Assembly: GCA_947095985.1 (NCBI GenBank)
Contig: CAMUPZ010000021.1
Location: 1-11,978 of the forward strand
DNA from: an uncultured Candidatus Saccharibacteria bacterium
GTDB taxonomy: Bacteria > Patescibacteriota > Saccharimonadia > Saccharimonadales > Saccharimonadaceae
Direction: 5' to 3'
Length of the DNA: 11,978 nucleotides
Shown one piece after another: positions 11,455 through 11,978 of this stretch. Position numbers and translations under genes: made by a program. The stretch's first letter is position 1. Each line of letters opens with the position of its first letter. Below the pieces are notes generated by a model. It ran no database searches. It was not told the DNA's origin and saw only the letters and a program-made list of their open reading frames with translations.

Positions 11455-11949
11455 ATGAAATTGTTGTCGGCTATTTTTCGGGAAGAAACTTCGGAATATA
11501 CATATTCATTTTCAAAAATGAGTTTTCTAAGAGTTCTGGTGGCTCTGGTTGCGAGTGGTGCAGTTATCTGGCTGCTAGCGCTTGCTTTTGACAGGTTTAT
11601 GATTACGCCAGTATTTTGCTCAAACGCAGATAATATTTCTATTTGCGCAAATAGTACGAGTATTGCCTCTTATATATCTTTGATTCTAGTTGGGGTGATG
11701 CTAGTGCCGCTACTGGCGGTATTTGGTATAAAGCGACCACTTCTGGTGGTTATCGCAGCGACCGCATCCTTATGGGGAGTTACGTTATGGGCAAATGGTC
11801 CTTGGGTTCTGTCGTTGATTTGGGTGATTGTAGCAACAGTGCTGGTGTATCTATCATTGATTTGGCTGAATCGGATTCGTGGCAATTGGGCAGCGATACT
11901 TTTCGTGACGTTGTTTGCAATTTTGGCGCGAGTTGTCTTGTCTCTGTAA
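11455..11949 (+). CDS. Multi-pass membrane protein, unknown function (164 aa)
   Basis: No family recognised. After a polar N-terminus of about 22 residues (FREETSEYTYSFSK) there are four hydrophobic segments: about residues 24-46, 71-93, 97-112 together with 115-137, and 146-163. The loop between the first two (about 47-70) is polar, Asn/Ser-rich and contains two cysteines (FCSNADN and ISICANST), which could form a disulphide outside the cell. The start is set at the ATG at 11455 by the -10 box 6 nt upstream; a TTG at 11428 in the same frame lies inside the promoter and is rejected. It is separately promoted from the PAP2 gene, 45 nt after its stop. Confidence 0.78.
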   Translation: MKLLSAIFREETSEYTYSFSKMSFLRVLVALVASGAVIWLLALAFDRFMITPVFCSNADNISICANSTSIASYISLILVGVMLVPLLAVFGIKRPLLVVIAATASLWGVTLWANGPWVLSLIWVIVATVLVYLSLIWLNRIRGNWAAILFVTLFAILARVVLSL

Positions 11950-11961
11950 TCCCTGTACACT
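11933..11961 (+). promoter_or_regulatory. Promoter of the gene at the right edge
   Basis: -35 TTGTCT (11933-11938), 17-bp spacer, -10 TACACT (11956-11961), 6 nt to an ATG at 11968. The -35 overlaps the last codons of the preceding gene. Confidence 0.6.
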
Positions 11962-11967
11962 AAGAGT

Positions 11968-11978
11968 ATGGAAATCAT
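11968..11978 (+). CDS. First codons of a further gene (truncated by window end)
   Basis: Only ATG GAA ATC and two bases are visible (Met-Glu-Ile). The call rests on the promoter, which has the same -35/17/-10/6-nt layout as four other genes here. The product cannot be named. Confidence 0.5.

Noticed and set aside
1..11978. CRISPR array or other tandem repeat array
   Set aside because: Only isolated direct repeats (for example TATGCGAGA twice) are seen; there is no regular repeat-spacer pattern.

Overview
This window looks like a chromosomal segment of a small-genome bacterium of the Candidate Phyla Radiation, plausibly Candidatus Saccharibacteria (TM7). The reasons are short, tightly packed housekeeping genes, a very small ribosomal protein L32 without zinc cysteines, use of TGA as a normal stop (so not the TGA=Gly lineages), and many genes with a -10 box only 6-7 nt before the start codon. 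The lineage call is inference from style; no phylogenetic marker was tested.

Left part (1-6080): the 3' part of leuS, carrying an in-frame palindromic element that encodes a Ser-rich insert; a convergent gene for a single-pass membrane protein of unknown function; then a ribosome/RNA cluster rpmF-nusB-Nudix-rnc, with khpA behind its own promoter. After khpA come a candidate small structured RNA with a strong terminator, a minus-strand gene that seems to be broken by a frameshift, and trmD, whose promoter is interleaved with that of the minus-strand gene. These genes serve translation (LeuRS, L32), rRNA transcription and processing (NusB, RNase III), RNA binding (KhpA) and tRNA modification (TrmD).

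Middle part (6081-10650): a small four-helix membrane protein, then an AT-rich restriction-modification cassette. It holds a fused double N6-adenine methyltransferase (two complete Dam-type domains, 662 aa) and a 603-aa endonuclease of the AlwI / BstNBI-BspD6I type IIS family, with the active-site residues in place. The cassette is bounded by 59-bp inverted repeats identical at 58 positions. The right copy contains the last codons and stop of the endonuclease gene. No transposase, integrase, control protein or small nuclease subunit is present.

Right part (10651-11978): tRNA-Gln(CUG) on the minus strand with its own promoter and terminator, a divergent PAP2-type (BcrC-like) lipid phosphatase, a membrane protein of unknown function, and the first three codons of a further gene. 

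The most notable structural signals are: the long inverted repeats around the restriction cassette; a recurrent promoter architecture (-35, 17 bp, -10, 6-7 nt, ATG) that implies leaderless mRNAs for eight genes, while rpmF, nusB, Nudix, rnc, khpA and the broken minus-strand gene carry Shine-Dalgarno sites; the palindromic insert in leuS; and the unassigned structured RNA after khpA.
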